Numbered from the stretch's first letter, positions 30,601 through 39,215 are shown. The stretch: DNA of 64,000 bases from Trichomonas vaginalis G3 (GCF_026262505.1 NC_067205.1:5518001-5582000); one strand, 5' to 3'. The notes: generated by a model not told the origin, from the sequence alone. Numbers and translations are program-made.

Positions 30601-31998
30601 AAGAAAATTCAAAAAAGCGGTTTGGCATTGGCTCAATATTGTGTCTCCTTCAACACCAATAGGGAAAATGATGTCAATTTGGATTTCATTTACAAAATCT
30701 TCGAAAGTTTTGAAGTTTGACACTTTTACTTGGGACAAAGCTAGTAAATATGTCAATGTGAACTTGAGTTTCATTGAAGGATTGGCGTTTTGGAGGTTTT
30801 GAGTGACTAATTTCATAAAATCTTCAGATTTTGGACCAAGTTTTGCAATATAGTTTCCCATCTCTTTAAATATTGTTATATATGTCGGATCGAATATAGT
30901 GCAACCTTTTTTTGTTATGATATTCGTTGAAAAATACTTCATTGAAATTTCTATGTTGATTTCTTGTTCCAATTCATTTGGAAGTACTTCAATTGCAATA
31001 TTTGTGAACTGTACAAGCAGTACAATAAGCAAATCATTAACAATTGATATGACATGTTCTCTATCGGAAGTATTATCAATAACTTTGGTCAAAAACTTAA
31101 AACTCGGGACAAGTAACTGGTAGTAAGATAAACTATTCATACGTCCGGATATTAAATACTGTATAATTGAAGATATGTCAGAAATCAACAAACCAATTTG
31201 ACTTTGCTGGAATCCTTCAATTATTGAATGCGCAGTATTCAAAAACGCCGACGTAAAAGTGATGAACGAGTCCATATATTCGTCTTTTTGAAATACCGAA
31301 ACCCAACAATGAAAGAATTCGCCCAGAAACACGATAGTATTGTAGCTTTGGTAGAGCTGTTCTGTCTTGCAGTAGGGCGTGAGGATATTTGCAATCTGAA
31401 TTAATGATTTTCGTAAATTCTCATTTATGTTTGGATTAAATATCGCGTTTAAGTTGGGAAACGCCTCATAAAAATATTGCAATAGATTGGATATGTCTTG
31501 TATTGAAATAGATTCGAGGCAAAGTAAAATGCTGATGACTTCTGAGAGCAAATTCCAGTACACATCGTGAACTGCTGTATTGCTGGCTCCGTGAATAATC
31601 TCGTCAACTGTTGAATGTAAATAATATGAAATTATAATGAAACTACGAATGTAATAGTCTTCAATACAGAAACGACTGTTTGATTGGTTAATTTCTGCGT
31701 TCGATTCGAACCAGGAATGAAAAAATATGAGATGATTTAGTAAAGGAACAGTTTCAAATTTGAAAAGTTTAGCGAAAACAGCAGTTACATCTTCGTCATT
31801 TGGTTTCTTTTTTAATGCTGTTGCGATATCTTTAAGGTTTGTTGGCGTATAATTGAAAGAAAAAATAAAATTATCAACTGCTGTGGAACTCATTATATCT
31901 GAGACCACAGAAGGTGTAGGTTTTGAGAAATATACCACCCATAATTTATGGTATGGGTGGCCTCCTAATGAATCAAGGAGGCCACTAATTGTATCCAT
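24694..31998 (-). CDS. BEACH-domain protein (LYST/neurobeachin family)
   Basis: 2434 aa in one open frame. The N-terminal ~850 residues are helical repeats. A concanavalin-like sandwich follows (about 870-1060, around PRWHVVNIKITQQNMLINIDG). Then come more helical repeats, a PH-like domain (about 1700-1820), the BEACH domain (about 1830-2090: FPWIISNYTS, FRDLSKPIGALN, LPPWCTSAYDFV, LHLNEWIDLVFG) and C-terminal WD40-like blades (about 2180-2434). This is the family's standard order. BEACH proteins scaffold membrane trafficking, lysosome size control and phagocytosis, which suits a phagocytic protist. No breaks. The ATG at 31998 is preceded at about 120 bases by a 20-nt motif shared with the divergent gene at 33165. 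Confidence 0.95.
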   Translation of the reverse strand: MDTISGLLDSLGGHPYHKLWVVYFSKPTPSVVSDIMSSTAVDNFIFSFNYTPTNLKDIATALKKKPNDEDVTAVFAKLFKFETVPLLNHLIFFHSWFESNAEINQSNSRFCIEDYYIRSFIIISYYLHSTVDEIIHGASNTAVHDVYWNLLSEVISILLCLESISIQDISNLLQYFYEAFPNLNAIFNPNINENLRKSLIQIANILTPYCKTEQLYQSYNTIVFLGEFFHCWVSVFQKDEYMDSFITFTSAFLNTAHSIIEGFQQSQIGLLISDISSIIQYLISGRMNSLSYYQLLVPSFKFLTKVIDNTSDREHVISIVNDLLIVLLVQFTNIAIEVLPNELEQEINIEISMKYFSTNIITKKGCTIFDPTYITIFKEMGNYIAKLGPKSEDFMKLVTQNLQNANPSMKLKFTLTYLLALSQVKVSNFKTFEDFVNEIQIDIIFPIGVEGDTILSQCQTAFLNFLYLFSQNNPQHHENLFDLITTFFAGDQFERVVKFIPLFRSFVLDSNLKFLESQIFITIGDYLTKSKSRQVAINDTTRHHLIIFYATVCQKFTDEMFIKSNNVVILTILILLMKGYDDLYQPIFDHFFQIVNIHNTDENPEYLTTLLNHTSFVLGQIGFDADLLSVAISISISLFHGLHKVKGDPTNIISKSQVLKIIAQTAANFHSSALFKISIKIISYLSCRFPHCVSQNNPKIYKVLKTAIPLDFTDNELIYLMESYIYAPNSVLSAESVQENIIVEPQALSLLLKLVEGTQFEEKVLSNLYDACACSVTNSYKCFIYDVLNDLLRRLSNSVISQAINIFSIIASQFFSPTVMRNIIKTLKETENYDLRLQMANCFLDFVTRCEIFPTSSFFHFSGHSSIIYSKVPVNCFTFPFAISFCFRISKKAVNKKHPLISFAQNQNDFFTFYVDIDGILKLTIAKNGKMQTFSINSTKAPRWHVVNIKITQQNMLINIDGNNYNLETASIKIDDSQTIFIGAFNNNSLVGDISPVFISKIEKFSLTITQTKEAMEIGDVPQNSIIAFIPSNAKENDIFVATSNKNNKIAKITADPIPFVSSFVSVMNFDSIFPLTLPLMLLHGGKESEIYLRSLFGLFVSMITKDAKMESFFRNCGGFRLFASILKYTPNLFTASLVHDIVALFNHVSDDSKVELVRFVILNYGIWRGKDFEFQRSLYGEAIPQLIEQYPQFFTTLTTEELLIDTIWNTESIQNDFEDITEATFGTFAKEFQKYKLFDEDQEFGNILINQKWQILAKIALLCPIESTFLYIYMVSFYYHDANIKRCAKDSLIKILNQGKDITGLIQCMHPLDACIKEIKYNPESFDQTMTILSLMMIYCKESDIFNCFEVLSMFITADNAQKFYDFGIFIYSSPSQNEIYSDLLVFILKSYLFDINFTTSSMDVVLQSLLDKSIIEKIIKFHDSYRLLANYFRKYNVQIEYIVAIMLNALMADGGRDFTSFFETMGEEQSLKLVELLITQSVLISTLAFACSFIAYTNCEEKSVLLNIIKLFERCIKHEPNTMLHFGDREMHIFVAFSNICGLIQAKFPEKTNEIENIFSKLVVVLPPTVDMRIAQKLFHKSNLELFKPNSQSETQKLEQKYKESEHKCNVESETLNNVIVAYSQNMSNDKLRTTTLFTSFIRSITTDGGAWSVDLPKYWRNSIKLDTLGRPIFERRNMNFCDHKNTGNKNEENNENEVETVSKVLLSFKKDIMASITAFACKSRRLNGFYDGYIHLLSDSLAFDGKCTLDSFGIEYPQNEQNKSWFKSIKFDEITFIFWRYFMHDDCGIEIYTETMKSYIFYFPNKIERDKFLDKIFPNIPKFSFGDKHLFYRLALVNNEIPVQNCDAEELLLRSKVSDQWVKGKLSNYEYIFLLNVISGRSFNDVSQYPIFPWIISNYTSDKFDLSDPSFFRDLSKPIGALNKERLESLYQIRNNLEEVGDEKCLYRSNMSNPSTVCGFLIRQEPFTSMHIRLQDGCFDKANRLFYSIGSAWNSVNNSISDYRELIPQFFTNPKFLLNSNNFYFGKRSNRKVINNVNLPPWCTSAYDFVDKNAIALESNFVSLHLNEWIDLVFGIYQRDIEHHNEFHYYSYHESMNDNDETTKVLKQSHCANFGCLPTKIFKYKSYKRNIPIPNKLFEVPLQQSKVVHLSDGFCLWEDGTFMKLSKKMQKVKFPIKFSTEYLMTICQKPLTLFVCAQHSTVVTSFPFNKPWSPLRLIHSSSTISCMKGINDKLIVGGNDCFLYIWQWKNNSIVLSSTMQLHSSSICSITTSSVLDICCSIDTNHIVFVVSLTDKRVLSSFKVKCNDETVFHNICICDNARLIISSESENLNTQVAIYDLYGNILSNSNFTCEVVGLHSGFLRSNEYLMIVTLGAKRLEFFCKKADGTDWLKSSDSKKLWEDFDPKFLCIREKERVIWYVTRSGNLNRVII

Positions 31999-32119
31999 TA
32001 TTTAGAATTTTTTTTTTGAAATTTGAACGGCGAAATTTTATATATAAATTACGGTTATTGAGCACATACTGGATCTTCATTTTATTTACATAGAGTGTCA
32101 ATATAAAATGGCAAACCCA

Positions 32120-32139
32120 AATTTTAGCTAAAAGTGACA
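32120..32139 (-). promoter_or_regulatory. Shared 20-nt upstream motif (BEACH side)
   Basis: On the minus strand this reads TGTCACTTTTAGCTAAAATT, identical to 33098-33117 on the plus strand. Each copy points toward its own gene. The core TTTTAGCTAAAA is palindromic. Partial forms occur upstream of the genes at 7462, 21241 and 35636. Confidence 0.6.
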
Positions 32140-32167
32140 GAAAAAAAAACGTTTAGTATTAAAAAAA

Positions 32168-32260
32168 GACCGATGAGAGCTTCGTTCGAAATATAGAGGG
32201 AACTGAGAATGTGCAACCATTCTCAGGGAATATTGGATGCTATTCCCGTTCCCTCTGTAT
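32168..32260 (+). other. Three-way-junction fold with hammerhead-like core
   Basis: Three stems can be drawn by eye: an outer stem of 13 pairs (32191-32203 with 32248-32260, one G-U), a hairpin CTGAGAATG/CATTCTCAG (32203-32226) and a hairpin GGAATA/TATTCC (32227-32246). Directly 5' lies CCGATGA, a short GAGC/GTTC stem and GAAA (32170-32191), spaced like a hammerhead ribozyme core with the outer stem as stem III. The invariant U4 is C, the position after U16.1 is G, and no stem I is seen, so cleavage is unlikely. It may be a degenerate ribozyme, a structured RNA or chance. Confidence 0.4.
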
Positions 32261-32298
32261 GGAAAATTGAGGTTTTCAAAGGGAGTTAAAATAATATC

Positions 32299-32770
32299 AA
32301 ATTTATACTAATTTACTTCAAAATACAAAAGTATTTGACAGCTAAAATTAGTTACTTTAGCAAGCCTATCAATACCCTTTTACGATTATTGTTACTTTTT
32401 CGAAATAAAAGTAAAAACAAATTTATACTAATTTACTTCAAAATACAAAAGTATTTGACAGCTAAAATTAGTTAATTTAGCAAGCCTATCAATACCCTTT
32501 TACGATTATTGTTACTTTTTCGAAATAAAAGTAAAAACAAATTTATACTAATTTACTTCAAAATACAAAAGTATTTGACAGCTAAAATTAGTTAATTTAG
32601 CAAGCCTATCAATACCCTTTTACGATTATTGTTACTTTTTCGAAATAAAAGTAAAAACAAATTTATACTAATTTACTTCAAAATACAAAAGTATTTGACA
32701 GCTAAAATTAGTTACTTTAGCAAGCCTATCAATACCCTTTTACGATTATTGCTACTTTTTCGAAATAAAA
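32299..32770 (+). repeat. Tandem array, 3.9 copies of a 120-bp unit
   Basis: Copies begin at 32301, 32421, 32541 and 32661 with an exact 120-bp period and only about one to three differences. The unit (ATTTATACTAATTTACTTC ... TACGATTATTGTTAC ...) contains GCTAAAATTAGTTA. It is unrelated to the arrays at 1-3690 and 39216-62614 although the period is the same. It lies between two divergent host genes. Confidence 0.95.
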
Positions 32771-32871
32771 TAAATTTATTATCAAAAACCTTTTTTTTCT
32801 TAGTAAAAATAAACGAAATTTTTTACCTTATGAACTTTTGATGGAAATATGCAAATTTAAAATAATAAAGA

Positions 32872-33000
32872 AAGCCGCGAGCGAAGCGATCGGCTTAGTT
32901 CGAAGATTTTGATTCAAATCTTTGCTGATCTGTAATTCGCGGAAGCCGCGAGCGAATCGAGCGGCTTAGGTCTAAGATTTTGATTCAAATCTTTGCTTAT
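32872..33000. repeat. Two GC-rich hairpin units (71 bp)
   Basis: Two tandem units start at 32872 and 32943. Each begins with a palindrome AAGCCG...CGGCTT (25 bases, GC-rich, with GCGAAGC or GCGAATC inside), followed by AGATTTTGATTCAAATCT, a second palindrome. They stand out strongly from the AT-rich surroundings and resemble the mini-hairpins inside the Maverick. Confidence 0.85.
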
Positions 33001-33097
33001 ATTCCTTAAATTCTTTATGAAACTCGCAACAGTTCCATAAAAAATTTTAAATTCTAAACTGTCGAAATTACCGATCGGTAATCACACCCTTCACATG

Positions 33098-33117
33098 TGT
33101 CACTTTTAGCTAAAATT
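33098..33117 (+). promoter_or_regulatory. Shared 20-nt upstream motif (UBR-box side)
   Basis: TGTCACTTTTAGCTAAAATT, 47 bases before the ATG at 33165, identical to the inverted copy upstream of the BEACH gene. Likely a common promoter element. Confidence 0.6.
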
Positions 33118-33164
33118 ACCCCTACTCAATATAAAATTCCGAGGGAAAACGTGACATTGTCCTT

Positions 33165-33923
33165 ATGAGTTCTCCTTCAAAAAAAGATAGAAGACCTATT
33201 TGTACAATAAGATCATGCATGAAAACTCCTGTAACACAGCCACTCTATGTATGCCACACTTGTAAATTTAAACAATACGAAACAATTTGTAAAAATTGCG
33301 CAGAATTTTGCCATGTAAATCATGACGTTGGGTTTATTGGTAACAAAATAGGCTATTGCTGGTGCGGTTATGGATGTAGGAACTGCCATTGCTTTTTGGA
33401 GCATCCTGTTGATGGAGACATGTCTTTGCCTCCTGACTGTCCCAGACAATGTCTATTCAACCAATATGATGGCAATAATGCCGATATGGAAGGTCATCAA
33501 TGCGACCAATGTGGAATTTCTTTTAGAAGTTACTGTTGCACTCCTTGTTTCCATATGTGCCATAAAGGACACTCAGGTTTAGATCCAGATGGATCTAATA
33601 GCCATACTAGCCAACCTTGTTGTTGTGGTGATCCTTCAGGAGATTATCCTTGCAAAATAAAACCTCCAAAAGACGTTCCAGAACCAATACCTTTGTGCAC
33701 ATACGCAATTTGTGATGCTGAATATATAAGCCAGAAAACATACATTTGCTTGACTTGCAATCAGAAAGATAACACTTGTGTTTGCGAGTTCTGTGCAAGA
33801 GTATGTCATGCTGGCCATCAATTAGTTGAAATTAACTACATTTCTTCGTATTGCGATTGTGGAGCGCATTCTCCAGCAGCACACTGCCATTGCAAGTTAA
33901 TGGACTTCGAGCCCGCTCAATAG
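33165..33923 (+). CDS. Protein with three UBR-type zinc boxes
   Basis: 252 aa, about one sixth Cys/His. Three successive modules occur at roughly residues 10-75, 88-160 and 178-245. Each repeats the spacing C..C....C..C...CH..H followed by a CxCG near its end (YCWCGYGC, CCCGDPSG, YCDCGAHS), the zinc pattern of the UBR box (zf-UBR), which recognises N-degrons in N-recognins. No RING, HECT or other ligase domain and no membrane segment is present, so this would be a binding-only adaptor. Known UBR proteins usually carry one box. The ATG at 33165 lies close to the shared 20-nt motif. Family assignment is by motif only. Confidence 0.75.
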   Translation: MSSPSKKDRRPICTIRSCMKTPVTQPLYVCHTCKFKQYETICKNCAEFCHVNHDVGFIGNKIGYCWCGYGCRNCHCFLEHPVDGDMSLPPDCPRQCLFNQYDGNNADMEGHQCDQCGISFRSYCCTPCFHMCHKGHSGLDPDGSNSHTSQPCCCGDPSGDYPCKIKPPKDVPEPIPLCTYAICDAEYISQKTYICLTCNQKDNTCVCEFCARVCHAGHQLVEINYISSYCDCGAHSPAAHCHCKLMDFEPAQ

Positions 33924-34334
33924 AATTCTGTTTTTATGTATGAATTTAATAAAATGATATATTTATAGAGTATTTAATTTTCAATAATTTTTTTTACTGA
34001 GTTCTTTCTCTTAACTCTTTAACTTTTAATATAATTTAAGAACATATAACCAAAAATCATTCATATTTTCCTCAATCTCAGGAATATTATCTGAATTGAT
34101 ATGCATTAATTGAATATAAGTGATGGATAGAGCATTAGATTTGAAGTATCAATTAATGATTTCATCAAGGAATATGCACATATGTATTTAAGATGAGTTA
34201 TTCAATTTATATTTGAAAAAAATTAAGAATTTTCTTCATGAAAATATAATGGTTTCAGAATAACAGTAACTAAATATTTATATAAAGAAAGTATTTTTTG
34301 TTTACATAATAAAATAACAATTTTATATCTGAAT
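33924..34334. other. Convergent intergenic region
   Basis: About 410 AT-rich bases between two converging genes. No gene or repeat seen. Confidence 0.45.
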
Positions 34335-35636
34335 TTAAAGAACAGAAGGCGAAGAGTTCGATTCAACCCATATCTTATAGTCTCTCTTCTTCTTTCTAGC
34401 AGATATAAGCCACTGAACTCCAAGCGCGATGATGATAATAATAGCAAGAATTCCAAGAGCGATAGATATTGTTCTTCCGATCGGCAATTTAGACTTCAAA
34501 GATACATCTGCGAAATAGTCAATATCACAGTATCCGCTGATAAAATCATTGTAAATATCAACAGTTGCTTGGATATCTTGAGGTTTGTAAGTTACTTTAG
34601 ACTTTTGAGTAAAATTGTACTCTTTGTATCTAAATATTTGGCGTGGATCTACGTCAAAATAAGATTTTGTGATATTTAGAATAAGGCTTGATGCATATTG
34701 AATAGAATTGACTGCTACAACATTAGATTTGAAGTAGCACCCAAGTAATGTCACGTTCATTCTTCCATTTTTCGATGAATAAACTGTAATCGGAATGAAC
34801 GAAAAATTGTTTGAAACAATGATACAATTTCGTAAAAACGCGACTTGTCGGTCTTTCACATCCTTTAAAGTAAATATGTGGTGGAAGAAGGAAATAACCG
34901 TATTATTAATAACTTGGCAATAATTAACGTTAATGGTAGCTCCTGGGTTAGTAAAACTGCATAGTGAAGCTTGCATTTGAATATAATTATCCGTTGAGTT
35001 AATATAGTTGACTTGTTGGCCAGCTGAACTGAAATGAAGGCTGAAAGCAGCGGATGGGTGCTTGATGGAGTCATCATAGCATAGAGCACTGAAGACTACT
35101 GTATTATTTATGCCAGCTATCGAGTTTGTCATAAGAAGTACTGTTTCAAATTTATTCGTTGCCGTACAATTCATAAAACATGAATCAGAAATGAATAAAT
35201 CATATTTTAACGTTGTTTCGACATATATGGCTCCGCCTTGTTGGGCCATACAATGAACAAAACTACAATGTGAACATTTAAGGGCACTGTCTTTAATATA
35301 TATAGCGCCACCTTGATAGCCTAAGTCCACACATTTAGAAAATCGGCAATTAGTTATTTCAACATTTGTATTTGGTGTAGCTTTTAATTTGTTTGTGTAG
35401 TTTTTATCGGCAATGATAAGTCCACCTGATGTGATTACTCTTTGATATGAATTTTGGAATACCGAATTTAAAAATGCAATGTTTTGGTTGTTTGAATTGA
35501 ATACAAATAACTTATTTACAGATTTTGAGACTGATATCCTTGAGAATTGAAATGATCTAAATGAAGTAGTTGGTGCAGTGTTGATTAAGGTATCTTTAAC
35601 TCTTGATAAAGATAAAAACGTAATAGAATAATTCAT
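34335..35636 (-). CDS. Pmp-like (parallel beta-helix) surface protein
   Basis: 433 aa. It has short repeats of the Chlamydia-Pmp type (YQGGAIYI, QQGGAIYV, plus FxxC/N turns and many small polar residues), expected to form a beta-helix. A single transmembrane segment (about 383-410: ISIALGILAIIIIIALGVQWL) and a short basic cytosolic tail (SARKKKRDYKIWVE) end the protein. This matches the trichomonad Pmp-like family thought to act at the cell surface in adhesion. No clear N-terminal signal peptide is visible, and the length is short for the family, so the real start may lie elsewhere or the N-terminus may be truncated. Confidence 0.8.
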   Translation of the reverse strand: MNYSITFLSLSRVKDTLINTAPTTSFRSFQFSRISVSKSVNKLFVFNSNNQNIAFLNSVFQNSYQRVITSGGLIIADKNYTNKLKATPNTNVEITNCRFSKCVDLGYQGGAIYIKDSALKCSHCSFVHCMAQQGGAIYVETTLKYDLFISDSCFMNCTATNKFETVLLMTNSIAGINNTVVFSALCYDDSIKHPSAAFSLHFSSAGQQVNYINSTDNYIQMQASLCSFTNPGATINVNYCQVINNTVISFFHHIFTLKDVKDRQVAFLRNCIIVSNNFSFIPITVYSSKNGRMNVTLLGCYFKSNVVAVNSIQYASSLILNITKSYFDVDPRQIFRYKEYNFTQKSKVTYKPQDIQATVDIYNDFISGYCDIDYFADVSLKSKLPIGRTISIALGILAIIIIIALGVQWLISARKKKRDYKIWVESNSSPSVL

Positions 35637-36163
35637 GTTAAATTTTTATGTCAGAAAAATTGACAAGAGAAAATTCAAAAATTCAATGGCAAACGAAAAC
35701 CTTAAATCAAGACAATGTTGAAAAAAATACTCTATCTAAATAGGTGATCATTCCGTACGATCAGTTTTTGAATTTATCCAACAAATTATTTTTGATTTCT
35801 GCGAACGTTTTTTCAAGGTTTAATACGAAATCTCAAAAGGAATCAACGAGTTAAATCAATTGTCTGTTGTAAACAGAAATTCATCAAAAGTGACACCTCA
35901 GAAAAGCTAAAATATTGAATTTTTGGAACTTTTGATAGAGCACGTTTTTAAATATTAATTAAAGTAAATGTATATTTTGTAAAGATTCTTTTTAATAAAA
36001 AAATAAAATTTTGAAGAAGAACACAAAATCTTCTGAAAAATAATATCACATAAACTCATATTATTTTCTAATATATAACTATTTTATATAAAAATCAAAT
36101 TCAATGATCTTAAAAGCGAAGGATAAACCTCAAAATTTACGAATATAATGCTTATCTATCATA
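35637..36163. other. AT-rich intergenic region
   Basis: About 530 bases. It contains a partial form of the shared motif (GTGACACCTCAGAAAAGCTAAAAT near 35890), about 250 bases upstream of the Pmp-like gene. Otherwise nothing recognised. Confidence 0.45.
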
Positions 36164-36277
36164 GAGTGGGGGACAAACTCGCCCATTGTCACTTTTCATT
36201 AACCTTAAACTTGTAATTTTCATTATTTTTAATTAACCTTATTTCTTTCTCAATTCCTGATTTAATAAAATATAATA

Positions 36278-37547
36278 CCCAGATTTGCCTTACTTTTACC
36301 ACCTCTCTAAAGCTGGGGACACCGCCTATCGTTGAGGGTAGCTATTAAATAGAACCACCAAGGGTATTTTTCGAACTGCCTGTGTACTGTAGTGGAAACA
36401 TCCGACATAATGATTCATTATGCCAAGGTTTGATTCTCATTTAGCCAATTTTTTTCTTTTTTGGATCATGAATTTTTTTTGGGTCACTATAAGATTTGTT
36501 TCATGTTCTAAATCTGCTGCATATGTAATCTATTTTTATTTACCTATTTTTTAAAAATCTATTGGATTGCCAAATTTGAATATATTTAAAATCATAAAAC
36601 TCCAAAAAAACTATAAATATATGTTTTATGCATAGTGCCGATACTCAAATATCAGATTACTTAGATCCATGAATAATATCCGAATTTTTTTTCTTAAAAT
36701 TAAACTTCAAAACTTCTTGCAATCTTATTCTTAATCAATTGTAAATTTTTAAAACCATTTTTTAAAATAATTTTGCGTAAATTTTATTCTCATGTTGTTT
36801 TAATCGAAAATTGATACATTTTCAAAAAAATAATATTGACTTATGAAATTCATTTTTAAGGTGAAATAGTATTGTTTTTATTAAAGTATATGAATAATAT
36901 ATAAAAAATTAATGAATAATATAAGCAGATTTTTAGTTTACAAAACAAATATGAGCAATGCAATTTCAAACTTTTGCTGGCAATTTCGATATTGCTCAAG
37001 TTTGTAGTATTTGTGATACCTATAACATCGGCTTAATCAAAATTCGATTTTTTTTATGAGTTATTGAGAAAATTTGATTGCAATGAGAAGGATTTCGACG
37101 TTTTTGATAAACTAAGAGCTGAGCTTTAGGGGTTCAGTTCATTTATGGCTGTAGTTTGATGCGTAGATCTCTTTTTTATTGTAAATTCTTTCAGCATGGA
37201 GATCGAGAATGAATCTTTTGAGAACTTTATGAGTTTTTACACCCGTAAAGAGGTCCTTCGAGGAAAGATAGTCCAGACTACATGAAGATGTGGGTTAACC
37301 AAAAAAATCCGATGGTTTCCCCATATTCATGTAGATCTTCGAAAAAATGAGCACCAAAAAAGCCAAAAAAATAGGCTTTTTATTGGATTTGTACACTAGA
37401 TCAATAATCTATTTAGGATCTGACACTCTTTTTAGCCAGAGATATGAGGTCCTTTCTAGGAAAACGATCTATTCATCCATAAAAAAAATGAATTATCGTT
37501 TTCCCCAGAAATTACATGGGGAGTGGTAAAAGTAAGGAAAATCTGGG
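36278..37547. mobile_element. mariner-like non-autonomous or decayed insert
   Basis: 1270 bp inserted into the MULE-1 left arm. Ends are CCCAGATTTGCCTTACTTTT and its near-perfect inverted copy (24 of 25 bases as read by eye), flanked by TA at 36276-36277 and 37548-37549. MULE-2 preserves the uninterrupted target sequence near 62960, confirming the junctions. The size fits a Tc1/mariner element, but no transposase motifs are readable. Only a 60-codon frame remains near the right end. Confidence 0.85.
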
Positions 37548-37612
37548 TAATTTATTTATAGCATTTTTACTATACTGTAATAAAAAATTAATTATAATAA
37601 ATTAAATGTTTA

Positions 37613-39054
37613 TTAAATCAAATGTTTTCTTTGCAATAATATTTTTAATGTTGAGTAAACAATGTTGGGATCAAGTGTATCATTTTTCAGACCTTTCTGA
37701 ACAGCTTCAAGCATACTGATGCATTCGACTTTTTTAAATTGTGTCATTTCTTCGAAATCTCTTGTGACTTTTTTGATAACTTTAACACTTCTCTCTGAAT
37801 CCAGACCTTTAATTTGCAACTTAATCAGGAATGAAGGAACAACACTGGAATATAACTCGATGACAAGTTCATCGAGTCGAAGATTTTGCCTTTCTGGGAA
37901 GTACTGGTGCTTCAAAACCTTGAAATGTGATTCCGAGATGTTGTTTGTTCCATCTCCTTCATTTCTATAGCGAAGCATCCACCTGTCAAGATGATGGCGC
38001 CACTGTCGGTCAAAGTATTCACGGGCAGCAGGTTCCTCATTTAAAATTTCTTCTAAATTGTTGTAAACTTCATCAGGATCAATTTCTTCCTCTTCAGAAC
38101 CAAAGACCAATAACTTCATTAAGTTATAGAAAGTTTCGAAGTTGGAACAATCTTGAAACTTTTCAGCCTTTCTCATGACAGCGCGCAACACATGAACGCC
38201 ACACCAAATGATCTGGCATAAGGGGATGGCTGTTTCAACAGCATTTGTGATTTGAGGTGCGCAGTCCATTGAAAAATAAGATGGTTCGCGATTGATGGAG
38301 CCAAAATATGCTGTGAGACAAACTTGTATATTTTCACTTGTGTCGGGCCAAACGAAAAAATACAACAAAAAAAAACAATTGATTCCGCGAATTTGCCAGT
38401 GACGGCATAAAATGGTATGCGAGAGCGCAAGAGCTTATAAGTGGAATCAATGTGATAAGTTTGTATTTGATGTGAAAAAGCATTTGCTTCGAATGGGGCG
38501 TAATAGAAAATCATACGATCTGGCTCGTGAATAAACTCGATGAGATCATCCGGAGAATGACTCTTAACCATGTCGACAAAAATTGCAAGAGATGTAACAT
38601 CATCCACTGAGAAACGGGTATTGATTGCATGAAGGCGTTTAGAAAACTTTTTTAAAGCATCTGTAGATTGTTGAAACATTTCCGGAATGATCCCACTATC
38701 AAATGGGATATTAAGATCTTTGAAACACCTTAATTGTGCGTAAACACGGTCTTGATTTGATTCAAAATATCTTGTTAAATAAGATCTATAAAAATATGAT
38801 GTAATTTGTTGTGATTTGTTTGGAAAAGGGGCAGAATGATTGTGGGTGTTAATACATTTTCGTATGTGGTACTTGTCATCAGGAAGTGTATCAACAAGGA
38901 ATCGACATGGACAATTCGGCCACTTACAATTAAATTTGATTTGATTTCTTTCTTTCCTAGTTTTATATGAATAACTACAACCTGCTTGGATTTCTTGTTG
39001 CACTCCATACTTAAGCAACTCGATATATGTGAGTTCGTGATCTTGGATCTGCAT
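37613..39054 (-). pseudogene. Mutator-like (MULE) transposase, one frameshift
   Basis: About 480 codons. The N-terminal part has a Cys/His zinc-binding segment (CSYSYKTRKERNQIKFNCKWPNCPC ... HNHS), as in WRKY/FLYWCH-type MULE transposases. The core has YHIDSTYKL (Asp), SMDCAPQITNAVE (second Asp) and a C..H motif (WCGVHVLRAV). The frame shifts once in an A-run near 38361-38374. Otherwise homology runs through to the stop at 37613. A host-type initiator TCATTT (39057-39062) lies 2 bases before the ATG at 39054. The 3' 270 bases of this gene are also present, inverted, in MULE-2 at 62614-62887. Confidence 0.85.
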
Positions 39055-39056
39055 TA

Positions 39057-39062
39057 AAATGA
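39057..39062 (-). promoter_or_regulatory. Initiator-like element, MULE transposase
   Basis: TCATTT on the minus strand, ending 2 bases before the ATG at 39054. Same arrangement as in host genes. Confidence 0.55.
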
Positions 39063-39215
39063 AATGATTTGAAAGAATAAAGAATTTTGAATATATTGGT
39101 CTTATTTTGATAAGCTTGGTCGTGTTTTGAATAGCTTGGCCATCTAATTCAATTATGATCTTTGAAAATTAGGTGAAATAAAACTAAACATAAATGTAAA
39201 ACTAGGGATATGAAA

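Noticed and set aside
36385-36455. tRNA-like sequence (hairpin CATAATGATTCATTATG, GGTTTGATTC, ending TAGCCA)
   Set aside because: A T-loop-like and an anticodon-like hairpin are present, but the loop lacks U33, the T-stem does not pair and no matching 5' acceptor strand exists. It also lies inside the mariner-like insert.
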